A stretch of DNA of 64,000 bases from Tessaracoccus sp. MC1865 (GTDB taxonomy: Bacteria; Actinomycetota; Actinomycetes; Propionibacteriales; Propionibacteriaceae): the NCBI RefSeq assembly GCF_017815535.1, contig NZ_CP072596.1, positions 1 through 64,000 of the forward strand, read 5' to 3'. How positions within the stretch are numbered: position 1 is the stretch's first letter; each line of letters begins with the position of its first letter. A model generated the notes under the pieces. That model saw only the letters and a list, made by a program, of their open reading frames with translations. It searched no databases and was not told the origin of the DNA. Shown piece by piece: positions 49,701-56,005 of the stretch. Made by a program: the position numbers and the translations under genes.

Positions 49701-50894
49701 GGTGTTGCGCCAGAACCGCAGCGGGGCGAAGCGGGCCGGGACCTTCATGGCCACGGTGTCGTCGCGCCAGCTGATCTGGCCGGTGAGGGAGTTCTCTGGC
49801 GTGGAACCGGGCGCCTCGCGCCACAGGCCCGTCCAGACGTCGCTGGGGTCGCACTGGTAGTTGTCGTAGCAGTTGTAATGCTCGTCGGAACCGGCGGCCG
49901 CGCCTTCCTTGTAGGTGACCTGCGTGCGGAAGTCGTCCTCCCAGCGGATCTTCCAGTAGACCTCGTTCGCGCTGAAGAACGCCAGGTTGGTGCCGGCGTC
50001 GCGGGCTGCCTCGACGGCGTCGCGCTGCTCCTGCGACCAGTACTCGTCGTGTCCGACGGAGAGGAAGGCGTCGTGTTGCTGGATGAGGTTCCCGCGGCGG
50101 GCAGTGTCCACGTTCGTGGTGTAGCTGACGTCGTAGCCGTTGCGTTCCAACCACCGGAGCATGGGGTATTCGGAGTTGAAGAGGTAGTTCTCGGGCTCGG
50201 TGCCGCGGGTCTGGAACGGCCGGTTGAAGCTCACCTTGTGGGCGTGCTGGGTGCCGCTGTAGCCGTAGAGGTTGTAGCCGCCGTAGGCGTTGTAGGACTG
50301 CCACGTGGTGGTGGAGGCCTGGAAGAACACCTCTGAGGTGCTGGCGTCGTCACGCACGATGAAGGGGATGTGGCTGGCGAGATCTCCGCCGACGTCCTCG
50401 CGGGTGGGCCGGGCGATGTAGATGCCGGACACTGCGTCGGCCGGCACCGCCCACGACGCCGATGGGCTCCAGTTCCCACAGTCGAGCAGGTTTTCGGGGG
50501 CGGGTTCGGCCAGCTGGCATTCGGGCTGGTTGACCAGGGTGGGGTTGTCGATGGTGGCCACCTTCCGGGCACCGTCCCCGTCGTACCAGCCCAGCCGGTA
50601 GATGTCGATGCGGTAGTCGGTGGAGGGCGTGTCGATCTTGAAGCCGACGGTGCCGCCCACGTTGACGCTGATGTCGGTGGCGAAGCCCTGGATGGTGTCT
50701 GACCCGTACCCGTCGACGTCCCACTCAGTGGCGGGACTGCCGGGGAGTTGGTTCTCCGCGACGATCTGGTCGCCGGGCGCAGCCACCACCGGGCTCGGCG
50801 GGGCCGCCCAGAGCTGGGCCATCAGCACGGTGGCGATTCCAATCGCGATCCTGCGGCTGTGCCGTACGGGACGAGGATGTGTGGGCGTCGACAT
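40767..50894 (-). CDS. Giant secreted multidomain surface protein (3375 aa)
   Basis: The protein begins with a signal peptide (cleavage near residue 39) preceded by a GAGGGAG site. Approximate order: N,N-dimethylformamidase-beta-like domain (40-490); Ig-like domain (518-610); DUF4082 (628-771); Big_5-like domain (783-891); glutamine-amidotransferase/ThuA-like region (903-1140); polysaccharide-deacetylase-like region (1143-1480); fibronectin-III (1481-1580). Two LamG-like units follow (1578-1880 and 1981-2279), with one Ig-like repeat between them (1881-1981) and eight more in tandem (2281-3044). A linker domain, a tenth Ig-like repeat and a four-Cys C-terminal domain (about 3240-3375) end it. 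There is no LPXTG motif or membrane anchor. It is probably a secreted or wall-associated glycan-active or adhesive protein. Domain limits were judged by eye. Confidence 0.88.
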   Translation of the reverse strand: MSTPTHPRPVRHSRRIAIGIATVLMAQLWAAPPSPVVAAPGDQIVAENQLPGSPATEWDVDGYGSDTIQGFATDISVNVGGTVGFKIDTPSTDYRIDIYRLGWYDGDGARKVATIDNPTLVNQPECQLAEPAPENLLDCGNWSPSASWAVPADAVSGIYIARPTREDVGGDLASHIPFIVRDDASTSEVFFQASTTTWQSYNAYGGYNLYGYSGTQHAHKVSFNRPFQTRGTEPENYLFNSEYPMLRWLERNGYDVSYTTNVDTARRGNLIQQHDAFLSVGHDEYWSQEQRDAVEAARDAGTNLAFFSANEVYWKIRWEDDFRTQVTYKEGAAAGSDEHYNCYDNYQCDPSDVWTGLWREAPGSTPENSLTGQISWRDDTVAMKVPARFAPLRFWRNTAVASLTGNAEATLAPGTVGYEWDPEQAEFNQYYPDGRILLSSTQINGEFHNMSLYRADSGALVFGAGTVQWPWGLDSSTSTPQATENATQQQATANLLADMGALPTSLQSGLVMPTASTDATGPTVTITTPAEGADLPGGTVNVTGTAADTGGVVAAVEISVDGGATWNRATGTTTWQYSFNKPTAGNITIRARAVDDSANLGVVASRTFGTADQVCDQVSPCSIFGTAVTGTQENDAAATELGMKFRSDIDGYITGLRFYKTTGNTGTHVGTLWTSAGVPLATVTFAGETATGWQQAYFDNPVPITANTTYVASYHAPNGNYATGVPFTTAISSAPLTALADGTDGANGVYLYGPGGFPTQTFGSSNYLVDVWFAATAVVGPDVTAPTVISRSPGVGATDVSLGANVTVGFSERLDPASVTTATVLLRGPGNVTVPAAVTWNEASRAVVLNPTESLTAGTTYSVTVRGGATGIQDLAGNDLAADVTWNFTTFTPPADRPDPNTGPGGPVLVVTGTGSHGTYLAEIMRAEGLNLFAVGSRASLTAAGLADYQTLVLGETSLTTTEVDAITAWVNAGGDLVAMRPDPALAPLLGLVPAVGTLANAYLQVDTSSSPGAGIAGMTMQFHGTADRYTAAAGTRVVAGLYSSATAPTSNPAVTMRTVGALGGSASAFTFDLAESVVLTRQGNPAWINQNRDGQAGPNRSNDLFYGGAEPDWVDLSRVAVPQADEQQRLLANLITSATADAMPLPRLWYLPRDEKAAIVMTSDNHNGGSVDGRFDQEIAASTPNCSVGDWECIRSTAYIYPGNNHMTQAQALAYQAMGFEIALHPNTDCTSPSAAQYASILATQNAALANTYPGLIPPNTSRNHCIAWIGWTDVPEELLKTGVNLDTNYYFWPPEWVANTPGMFTGSGFAQRFADADGQLIDVYQATTQMTDESGQSYPYTAETLMDRALGAEGYYGAFVANIHSDGSSEPINANIVAAAKTRGVPVITAQQLLTWTDGRNASSFTNLAFASGQLSFTIDVASGANGLRAMLPVKGAQGTLEALTMAGQPVQTTEQTIKGVRYAFFPAAAGSYVASYGEDTTAPVITDVAAAPATNGTAEITWATDEPATTRVLYGTSAASLNQVAESSSLVTAHAITLQGLEPSTTYYYRVVSADAASNSATFPATASAPLSFQTPGTMATDDTVAHFTAGTHVGTVVTNQAGGEVTLAPALDEGFSGTTVPTGWNSTAWGAGGGTTVGTGIATVDGAMLGYGTTAAMYGPGRAVEFVATFGADRFQHVGFGVDMNDVARWAIFSTNQSTNALFARTNNNGTAVNTQLTGSLIGSEHTYRIDWLAGQVVFWVDGVIVHTENVAITDSMRPVASDLNVGGPALMLDSATMWPPYATSGVFESRVHDAAAVATWGTLDYDATLPLGTSLNLEVRTGNTATPDGTWTQYAPVADGAVVAQAGRYLQYRATMGTTDVNATPVLRSVNLQYTEGATATTTTTTLAAGTPTDNSVELTATVTPNDAAGTVQFKNGATNIGAPVTVVNGSASYTATGLAPSTNHTFTATFTPANAALFTASTSAPLQVTTAAAPTMATDTTVAHFTAGTHVGTVVTNQSGGEVTLAPALVEGFSGTTVPTGWNTTPWTGGTATVAGGVATVDGALLAYGTPDAMYGPGRSIEFVATFGAAGFQHVGFGVDMNDVARWAIFSTNQSTNTLYARTNNNGTAVNTALTGSLIGSEHTYRIDWLAGQVIFWIDGAVVHTQDVAITDAMRPLASDYNTGGATVVVDSLTMWPPYVTNGVFESRIHDAGGPAEWGTLDYDATLPLGTSLNLEIRSGNTATPDATWTQYAPISDGAAVGLTGRYLQYRATLGTTDVNATPVLRSVNLPYTEVPPATATTTTLAASALTHNSVTLTANVAPTGAAGTVQFMNGTTELGTPVTVTNGTASYTATGLTPETGYTFTAVFTPTNPALFTTSTSNAVQVTTTAAPAVTTTTTLTAGTPTHNSVELTANVAPTGAAGTVQFMNGTTELGTPVTVTNGTATYNATGLNPETGYTFTAVFTPTNPALFTTSTSNAVQVTTTAAPAVTTTTTLAASNITHNSAALTATVTPNNAVGTVQFKRDGTNIGSAITVVDGTASYLAAGLTPETGYTFTAVFTPTNAALFTTSTSNEVQVTTTVAPPTSTTTTVTASLLTHNSLTLTAAVAPANAAGTVQFAMNGEPIGTVTALVNGEASLLVTGLAPDTQYTFTAVFTPTSPLQFAASTSAPLQVTTDPAPATETSTTLTAGTPTHNSVELTANVAPTGAAGTVQFMNGTTELGTPVTVTNGTASYTATGLNPETGYTFTAVFLPTNPLLFTTSTSSGVQVTTKAVPAGATSTALAASNVTFNSATLTATVAPDTAAGTVQFTKDGANIGSAVTVVDGVATYQATGLTPETGYTFTAVFTPTNPALFTTSTSNAVQVTTTAAPAVTTTTTLTAGTPTHNSVELTATVTPTGAVGTVQFMNGTTELGTPVTVTNGTASYLAAGLTPETGYTFTAVFTPTNAALFTTSTSNQVPVTTTAAPAVTTTTTLAASNITHNSATLTATVTPNTAVGTVQFRNGTTDIGSPVTLVNGTASYTVSGLTPSTGYTFTAVFTPTNPALFTASTSNTVQVTTDAPAPIVVTEVTAPTFADVAGTNGGTITIPSVTGVRFLVDGVVTAAGTHNQTAGEVTITAEALPGYVIADGVTTSWTHTFVDSRARETTTKLVASTPTQNSVLLTATVLPDDAVGTVQFRRGNGTIGAPVQVEHGIATFNATGLNHGTTYSFSAVFTPSSSSFIGSTSGVVQVTTATVAAPAKFQRTAPYTMPGLHKLNGREWNTICEVYSQTERCRTDIWATVVVMKDGKFIRTNGWAFNNLTYLPFMTREAWGANPLANTGSWTATDGRRWRTECDTANTGRNGCRSYALVTVYTATPRASGGYRFSQDNAWVFNNIVLFGSPAIR
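41760..44050 (-). repeat. Eight tandem Ig-like coding repeats, about 286 bp each
   Basis: Within the giant gene, eight consecutive units of about 95 codons encode Ig-like (Big_3_5 type) domains with motifs AGTVQF and GYTFTAVFTPTN. Some stretches, such as GTVQFMNGTTELGTPV, are nearly identical between units at DNA level, pointing to recent duplication or gene conversion. A related repeat lies between the LamG units, and a diverged one near 41215-41490. Confidence 0.88.
44055..46150 (-). repeat. Duplicated LamG-like modules, about 0.9 kb each
   Basis: Two copies (about 44055-44950 and 45255-46150) encode nearly the same LamG-like unit. Shared words include DMNDVARWAIFSTNQSTN and SLIGSEHTYRIDWLAGQV, with a following jelly-roll-like extension (PLGTSLNLEV/PLGTSLNLEI). 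They are separated by one Ig-like repeat. High DNA similarity over 0.9 kb suggests a recent internal duplication. Confidence 0.87.
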
Positions 50895-51202
50895 CGGTGT
50901 CTCCCTCAGAGGTGCCCGGCGTTCGCGAACCTTTACCGCAGGTCAGCCCGGGAACGCAATCATGACACAGGAAACTCGTGTTTTGGGTTGGAGGGAAAGT
51001 ATTTTTCTCCCGTGAAATGGCTGTGGCTAGCGATGGAAGTGGAACGTGCCCTGTCAGTGGCGCATTGCAGGGGTTTCAGGAGAAGCAAACTACCGCGTCG
51101 TGGTTTCTTGGCTCAGGCCGCGGGAGGGTCAGATGACGGCGACTGCCGGGCCGCGGGATCCCTAGGATGGTCCGGTACCCCTTCGAGAGTGAGGCGCCAT
51201 CC
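50895..51202. other. Divergent promoter region, no gene seen
   Basis: This 308-bp gap lies between the giant gene (minus) and the alpha-galactosidase (plus). No RNA gene, riboswitch or clear coding frame was recognised. An AT-rich patch near 50999-51014 (GTATTTTTCTCC) may belong to a promoter. Confidence 0.4.
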
Positions 51203-53311
51203 ATGGCCACGACCATCCATCTGCGGGCCGACGGTGTCTCGCTCGTGCTGACCACCGACGGCGGGCTGCCTGAAGTCAGGCACTGGGGGGCCGACATCGG
51301 CGAGGTCACGGCAGCGGATATGCAGGCCATGCTCGGCGCCGCCGGCTACACGGCCGAGCACAACGCCATCCTGGCGCCGCTGCGCGTCGGGCTGCTGCCT
51401 GAGGCGCGTCATGGCTGGATGGGCACGCCCGGCCTGGTCGGCTCCCACGACGGCCGCGGGTGGACGCCGGCCTGGGAACTCGAGTCGGCCACCGTGGACG
51501 GCGCCGACGTGGAAGACGGCTTCACTGCAGCCGGCCCCGGCGCGGTGGTTTTCACCGCCACGGCACCGGACGCGGAGTTGACGCTGACACTGCGCGTCGA
51601 GCTGCTGCCTGAGGGGCTCGTCCGGGCACAGGCCACCGTCGGCAACACCGGTGAGGACGCCTTCACCGTCGACCAGCTCAATCTCGCGCTGCCCATCCCC
51701 AACCGCGCCGCTGAGGTGCTCGACTTCGGCGGCCGCTGGGCGTCCGAACGCGTGCCCCAGCGCTTCGACCTCACCATCGGCACCCACCGCCGGGAGGGGC
51801 GCCGCGGGCGCACCGGGCACGACGCCGCCTACATCCTGCACGTCGGCGAGCGTGGCTTCGGCTACGAGGGCGGCGAGATCTGGGCCGTCCACACCGCCTG
51901 GAGCGGCAACCACGTCCACTACGTGGAACGCGTCATGCCGGGGGTCCAAGTAGTGGGGGGCGGCGAACTGCTGCTGCCCGGCGAGGGTCGCCTCACGGCG
52001 GGGGAGAGCTACACGTCTCCCTGGGTCTACTTCAACCACGCGGCCGGCCTCGACGCGCAGGCCTGGCGCTTCCACCAGTACCTCCGCTCGCTCCCGGTCC
52101 ACCCGGACAGCCCACGCCCGGTCACCCTCAACTCGTGGGAGGCCGTCTACTTCAACCACGACGCCGGGCACCTGAGCAAGCTCGTCGACCGGGCCGCCGA
52201 CGTCGGCGTGGAGCGCTTCGTCCTCGACGACGGCTGGTTCGGCGCCAGGCGCGACGACACCGCCGGCCTCGGCGACTGGGTGGTGAGCGCCGACGTCTAC
52301 CCCGAGGGACTCCATCCCCTCGTGGACCACGTACGGGAACGGGGCATGCAGTTCGGCCTCTGGTTCGAGCCGGAGATGGTCAACCCGGATTCCGACGTGG
52401 CGCGTGCCCATCCCGAGTGGATCCTCCAGCCCGCGGGTCGCCTCCCCGGTCAGTGGCGCAACCAGCAGGTGCTGAACCTCGCCGTCGACGACGCCTACCG
52501 CCACGTCCGTGACCAGGTCTCGGCCGTCCTCGCCGAGTACGCGGTCGACTACGTGAAGTGGGACCACAACCGCGATCTCGTCGACGCAGGCTCGGCCGTG
52601 GACGCCGGGCGGCCGGGCGTCTCCGCGCAGACCCGCGCGTTCTACCGACTGCTCGACGAACTGCGGGAACTGCATCCGGACACGGAGTTCGAGTCGTGCA
52701 GCTCCGGCGGCGCCCGCATCGACCTCGAGGTGCTGCAGCGCGTCGAGCGGGTCTGGGTCTCCGACAACATCGATCCCCACTCGCGCCAGCGCATGCTCTG
52801 GTGGACCGGCCAACTCCTGCCGCTCGAACTGATGGGCAGCCACATCGCGTCCGGCCAGTCACACACCACGGGCCGCAGCCACAGCATCGAGTTCCGCGCC
52901 GCTACCGCGCTCTTCGGCCACCTGGGTATCGAATGGGACCTCACGCAGGCCACCGAGGAGGAGCTCGGGGCGCTGCAGCTCATCATCGGCTTCTACAAGC
53001 AGGTACGTGAACTGCTCCACACCGGCCGCCTGGTCCGCGTCGACATGGGCAGCCCCCACCTCTTCCTGAAGGGTGTGGTCACCCCGGCGCGGGCGCTGTT
53101 CTCCCTCGCCGTGATCGACGAGCCGATGATGCCGGAGCTCGGCGAGATCCGGCTCCCAGGGCTGGAGCCGGACTCCCGGTACACGGTGTCCCTGGCCGGG
53201 CTGGGCCACGAGCTGGGCGTCATGACGGGCCGCCAGTTGGCGAGCGTCGGCATCCGGCTGGCCGGCCGCTTCCCCGAGGTGGCACTGCTGATCGACGTCG
53301 AGCGGGTGTGA
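51203..53311 (+). CDS. Alpha-galactosidase, GH36
   Basis: This 702-residue retaining alpha-galactosidase has an N-terminal beta-sandwich (about 1-270), a TIM barrel and a small C-terminal beta-domain. The nucleophile is Asp454 in VKWDHNRD and the acid/base is Asp521 in WVSDNIDPHSRQ, with the family CSSGGARID segment between. ATG 51203 is preferred over 51167 because a GTGAGG site precedes it and family similarity begins there. There is no signal peptide, so it is intracellular and would hydrolyse raffinose-family sugars or galactosyl side chains. It is divergent from the giant surface protein and has no transporter beside it. Confidence 0.93.
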   Translation: MATTIHLRADGVSLVLTTDGGLPEVRHWGADIGEVTAADMQAMLGAAGYTAEHNAILAPLRVGLLPEARHGWMGTPGLVGSHDGRGWTPAWELESATVDGADVEDGFTAAGPGAVVFTATAPDAELTLTLRVELLPEGLVRAQATVGNTGEDAFTVDQLNLALPIPNRAAEVLDFGGRWASERVPQRFDLTIGTHRREGRRGRTGHDAAYILHVGERGFGYEGGEIWAVHTAWSGNHVHYVERVMPGVQVVGGGELLLPGEGRLTAGESYTSPWVYFNHAAGLDAQAWRFHQYLRSLPVHPDSPRPVTLNSWEAVYFNHDAGHLSKLVDRAADVGVERFVLDDGWFGARRDDTAGLGDWVVSADVYPEGLHPLVDHVRERGMQFGLWFEPEMVNPDSDVARAHPEWILQPAGRLPGQWRNQQVLNLAVDDAYRHVRDQVSAVLAEYAVDYVKWDHNRDLVDAGSAVDAGRPGVSAQTRAFYRLLDELRELHPDTEFESCSSGGARIDLEVLQRVERVWVSDNIDPHSRQRMLWWTGQLLPLELMGSHIASGQSHTTGRSHSIEFRAATALFGHLGIEWDLTQATEEELGALQLIIGFYKQVRELLHTGRLVRVDMGSPHLFLKGVVTPARALFSLAVIDEPMMPELGEIRLPGLEPDSRYTVSLAGLGHELGVMTGRQLASVGIRLAGRFPEVALLIDVERV

Positions 53312-53369
53312 GGGAGCCCACCGCACTGTGGGGGGACAGGGCGATGGGCTCGTTCGGGGGGAGGCGCCC

Positions 53370-54296
53370 TCAGGCACCCACGACGCGGGTCGCGCCCGCG
53401 AACGGCATGGAGTGGAGGGAGGCCACCCGAACGCCGGTGCTCGGGTTGGCCGCGTCGACGATCTGTCCGTTGCCGATGTAGATGCCCACGTGGCTGATCG
53501 GACTGTAGTAGAACACCAGGTCGCCCGGCTGGAGTTCACTCTTGGCCACCCGCTTCCCCACGGAGATCTGCGCACTTGAGGTGCGCGGAAGCGTCACGCC
53601 CACCTGCTTGTAGGCCCAGGAGGTCAGGCCGGAGCAGTCGAACGTCGACGGGCCAGCGTTCGCGTACCGGTAGGCGGACCCCACCTTGGTCAGTGCGGCC
53701 TTCGCCACCTGCTGGCCGACGGTGACGTCGGGGATGGACTTCTCCACCGGCACCCAGCTGAGCGCCGGGGCGGCAGCGGGGATCTTCGTCACGGCCGGCA
53801 CGCTCGCCGTGGAGAACTGCACGATGTTGTTGATGACCCACGCCTTGGCCGAGGTGTAGGTGCCGGTGGCGGTCTCGATGGTGGTGGTCACCGCGTAGGA
53901 GCGGCAGGCGCCGCGGCCGGTGGCGGCGGTGTCGCACTCGGTCTTCCAGCGACGGCCGTCGGTGCCCGTCCAGCTGCCCGCCTGGGCGAGGGGATTGCTG
54001 CCCCAGGAGGCGCGGTCAGACGGGAGGTAGGTGAGCGTGTTGAAGACCCAGCCGTCGTGCGTGACGAACCGGCCCTGGTGGTTCACGACGCTCGTGGCCC
54101 AGATGTCGGTGCTGCATCGCACGACCTCCGGGGAATACATTTCACAGTTGGTGCGCCAGTAGCGGCCGTTGACCAGGTGGTGACCGGGCTGCGTGTAGAC
54201 GCTGCCGCCGGCCGCCTGTGCGTCGCCTCCGTAGGCCACGCTCAGCGTCACGGCCATGACGGCCGCGACCAGGAGGTGGATCGCTCGCTTCAACAT
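53370..54296 (-). CDS. NlpC/P60 endopeptidase with N-terminal four-Cys domain
   Basis: This 308-residue secreted protein starts at ATG 54296, directly before a signal peptide (about 1-29); the upstream extension has no signal. Residues 37-165 form a four-Cys domain that closely matches the C-terminus of the giant protein: shared words are RCSTDIWAT, WGSNPLA and TECDTAATGR. Residues 200-308 are an NlpC/P60 cysteine peptidase with Cys221 (FDCSGL) and His269 (SHVGIY), which cuts peptide stems in peptidoglycan. The four-Cys domain may place the enzyme in the cell wall. The gene is convergent with the alpha-galactosidase. Confidence 0.92.
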   Translation of the reverse strand: MLKRAIHLLVAAVMAVTLSVAYGGDAQAAGGSVYTQPGHHLVNGRYWRTNCEMYSPEVVRCSTDIWATSVVNHQGRFVTHDGWVFNTLTYLPSDRASWGSNPLAQAGSWTGTDGRRWKTECDTAATGRGACRSYAVTTTIETATGTYTSAKAWVINNIVQFSTASVPAVTKIPAAAPALSWVPVEKSIPDVTVGQQVAKAALTKVGSAYRYANAGPSTFDCSGLTSWAYKQVGVTLPRTSSAQISVGKRVAKSELQPGDLVFYYSPISHVGIYIGNGQIVDAANPSTGVRVASLHSMPFAGATRVVGA

Positions 54297-54301
54297 ATGG
54301 G

Positions 54302-54373
54302 GGGTGCCTTCCGAATGAGTGACCCGGAGATAGTAGGCACCCGAACCTGAGAAATCCAAATCTGGTTCTCAGG
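54302..54373 (-). promoter_or_regulatory. Paired inverted repeats in the NlpC/P60 leader
   Basis: GGGTGCC (54302-54308) pairs with GGCACCC (54336-54342), spanning the probable ribosome-binding site. CCTGAGAA (54346-54353) pairs with TTCTCAGG (54366-54373). The first could sequester the start region in mRNA; the second looks like an operator. Neither resembles a known riboswitch. Confidence 0.4.
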
Positions 54374-54514
54374 AACATCTGTTTCATCGAAGAAGTAGCT
54401 GCTCGTCAGAGCCTGTTCAACTGGCTTTCACTGAAGAACTCTCAGGACTGCGTTCAGCACGAGGGGTTTCGCGCATCACTGCTGAATGGCCCCGTCCCCG
54501 GCGTACGATGTCAC

Positions 54515-56005
54515 ATGGAGTCCTACTGGTTTGCAACTCACCCTCCGAAGACTGATTTCACCGCTGCGTTCAGCGCCGGCGCCCACTACGACGTCGTCGT
54601 CGCCGGGGCCGGTCTCACCGGCCTCACCACCGCACTCCTCCTCGCACGCACCGGGCTGACGGTCGCCGTCGTGGAAGCACGCAGCGTCGGGGCCGTCACC
54701 ACCGGAAACACCACGGCGAAACTGTCCCTGCTGCAGGGCTTGTCCCTCAGCGGCATCCGTTCACATCAGAGTGAGAAGGTGCTACGCGCCTACGTCGAGG
54801 GTCAGCGCGAAGGCCAGGCGTGGCTGGTGCGCTTCCTGGAGACCGAGGGCGTCGAGTTCCAACGCCGCACGGCCTACACCTACGCCACCACCTCCGACGG
54901 CGCGGGCAAACTGCGCAAGGAACTGGAGGCCTGTCAGGCCGCCGGCCTGGAGGAGGTCGTCTGGACGGACCAGACCGAGCTCCCGTTCGCCACCACCGGA
55001 GCCCTCACGATGCTGGACCAGGCGCAGATCCACCCCCTCACCGTCCTCGACGCACTCGCGGGTCAACTGCTCGCCCACAACGGCGTCGTGTTCGAGAACA
55101 CGCGGTTGCTGAACGCTGAGGGCGATTCACCAGTGAGGGTCACCACCAACCGCGGTGAACTGACGGCCGGCCGGGTGGTGCTGGCCACCGGCACCCCGCA
55201 GCTCGACAGGGGCGGCTACTTCGCCAAGCTGGTGCCCTCGCGCTCCTACGCCACCGCGCACCGCGTCTCGAGCGGGCAGATCCCGCAGGGCATGTACCTC
55301 AGCGCCGACAGCCCCACCCACTCGCTGCGCACCCTCGACGACGGCCCGGAGCAGCTTCTGATGGTGGGCGGCCATGGCCACACCGTCGGCCGAGCAGATT
55401 CGGAGGCGGCCGCGCTGCAGAGCCTCGTCGCTTGGGCCGACTCGGTCTTCCCCGGCTTGGAGATGACCCACTCCTGGTCAGCACAGGATTACACCACCGT
55501 GGACCGCGTGCCGTATGTGGGGAAGCTGCCCGGCGGGCACGGCGACATCTTCGTGGCCACCGGCTACAACAAGTGGGGCATGACCAACGCTGTGGCGGCC
55601 GCGCTGAACCTCAGCGCCCAACTGCTGGGCGGTTCCATGCCCTGGGCAGAGACGCTCACGGACCGCGGCACCTCCGCCAGCGCCGTCGGCGAGGCGCTGA
55701 GCGCCAACGTGAAGGTGGCCGGGCACCTCGCCAAGGACTGGCTCCGCGGCGAACTCAGCTCGCTGCCCGACGACCCGCCCGCCGAGGGCAAGGGCGTCGT
55801 GGGCCGGCTGGACGGGAAGCCGGTGGCGGCCAGCACCGTCGGTGGTGTCACCTGCCGGGTCTCCGGGGTGTGCACGCACCTGGGGGGCGTCGTGCGTTGG
55901 AACGACGCGGAGAAGTCCTGGGACTGCCCCCTGCACGGGTCGAGGTTCGCGGCAGACGGCACCGTGCTCGAGGGCCCCGCGCTGAAGGACCTGGGGAAGG
56001 CCTAG
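54515..56005 (+). CDS. FAD-dependent oxidoreductase with C-terminal Rieske domain
   Basis: This 496-residue fusion has an N-terminal DAO-type FAD domain with VVVAGAGLTGLTTALLLAR. A C-terminal Rieske [2Fe-2S] domain (about 400-496) has both ligand pairs, CTH in GVCTHLGG and CPLH in WDCPLHGSRF. Proteins of this build are common in soil bacteria as predicted amine or amino-acid oxidases with a Rieske electron acceptor; the substrate is unknown. It is cytoplasmic. Its stop overlaps the convergent DUF808 gene by 4 bp. Confidence 0.92.
   Translation: MESYWFATHPPKTDFTAAFSAGAHYDVVVAGAGLTGLTTALLLARTGLTVAVVEARSVGAVTTGNTTAKLSLLQGLSLSGIRSHQSEKVLRAYVEGQREGQAWLVRFLETEGVEFQRRTAYTYATTSDGAGKLRKELEACQAAGLEEVVWTDQTELPFATTGALTMLDQAQIHPLTVLDALAGQLLAHNGVVFENTRLLNAEGDSPVRVTTNRGELTAGRVVLATGTPQLDRGGYFAKLVPSRSYATAHRVSSGQIPQGMYLSADSPTHSLRTLDDGPEQLLMVGGHGHTVGRADSEAAALQSLVAWADSVFPGLEMTHSWSAQDYTTVDRVPYVGKLPGGHGDIFVATGYNKWGMTNAVAAALNLSAQLLGGSMPWAETLTDRGTSASAVGEALSANVKVAGHLAKDWLRGELSSLPDDPPAEGKGVVGRLDGKPVAASTVGGVTCRVSGVCTHLGGVVRWNDAEKSWDCPLHGSRFAADGTVLEGPALKDLGKA

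Noticed and set aside
54297-54514. c-di-AMP (ydaO-type) riboswitch before the NlpC/P60 gene
   Set aside because: This riboswitch often precedes actinobacterial wall hydrolases, but the conserved core sequence was not recognised on either strand. Only simple inverted repeats are seen.
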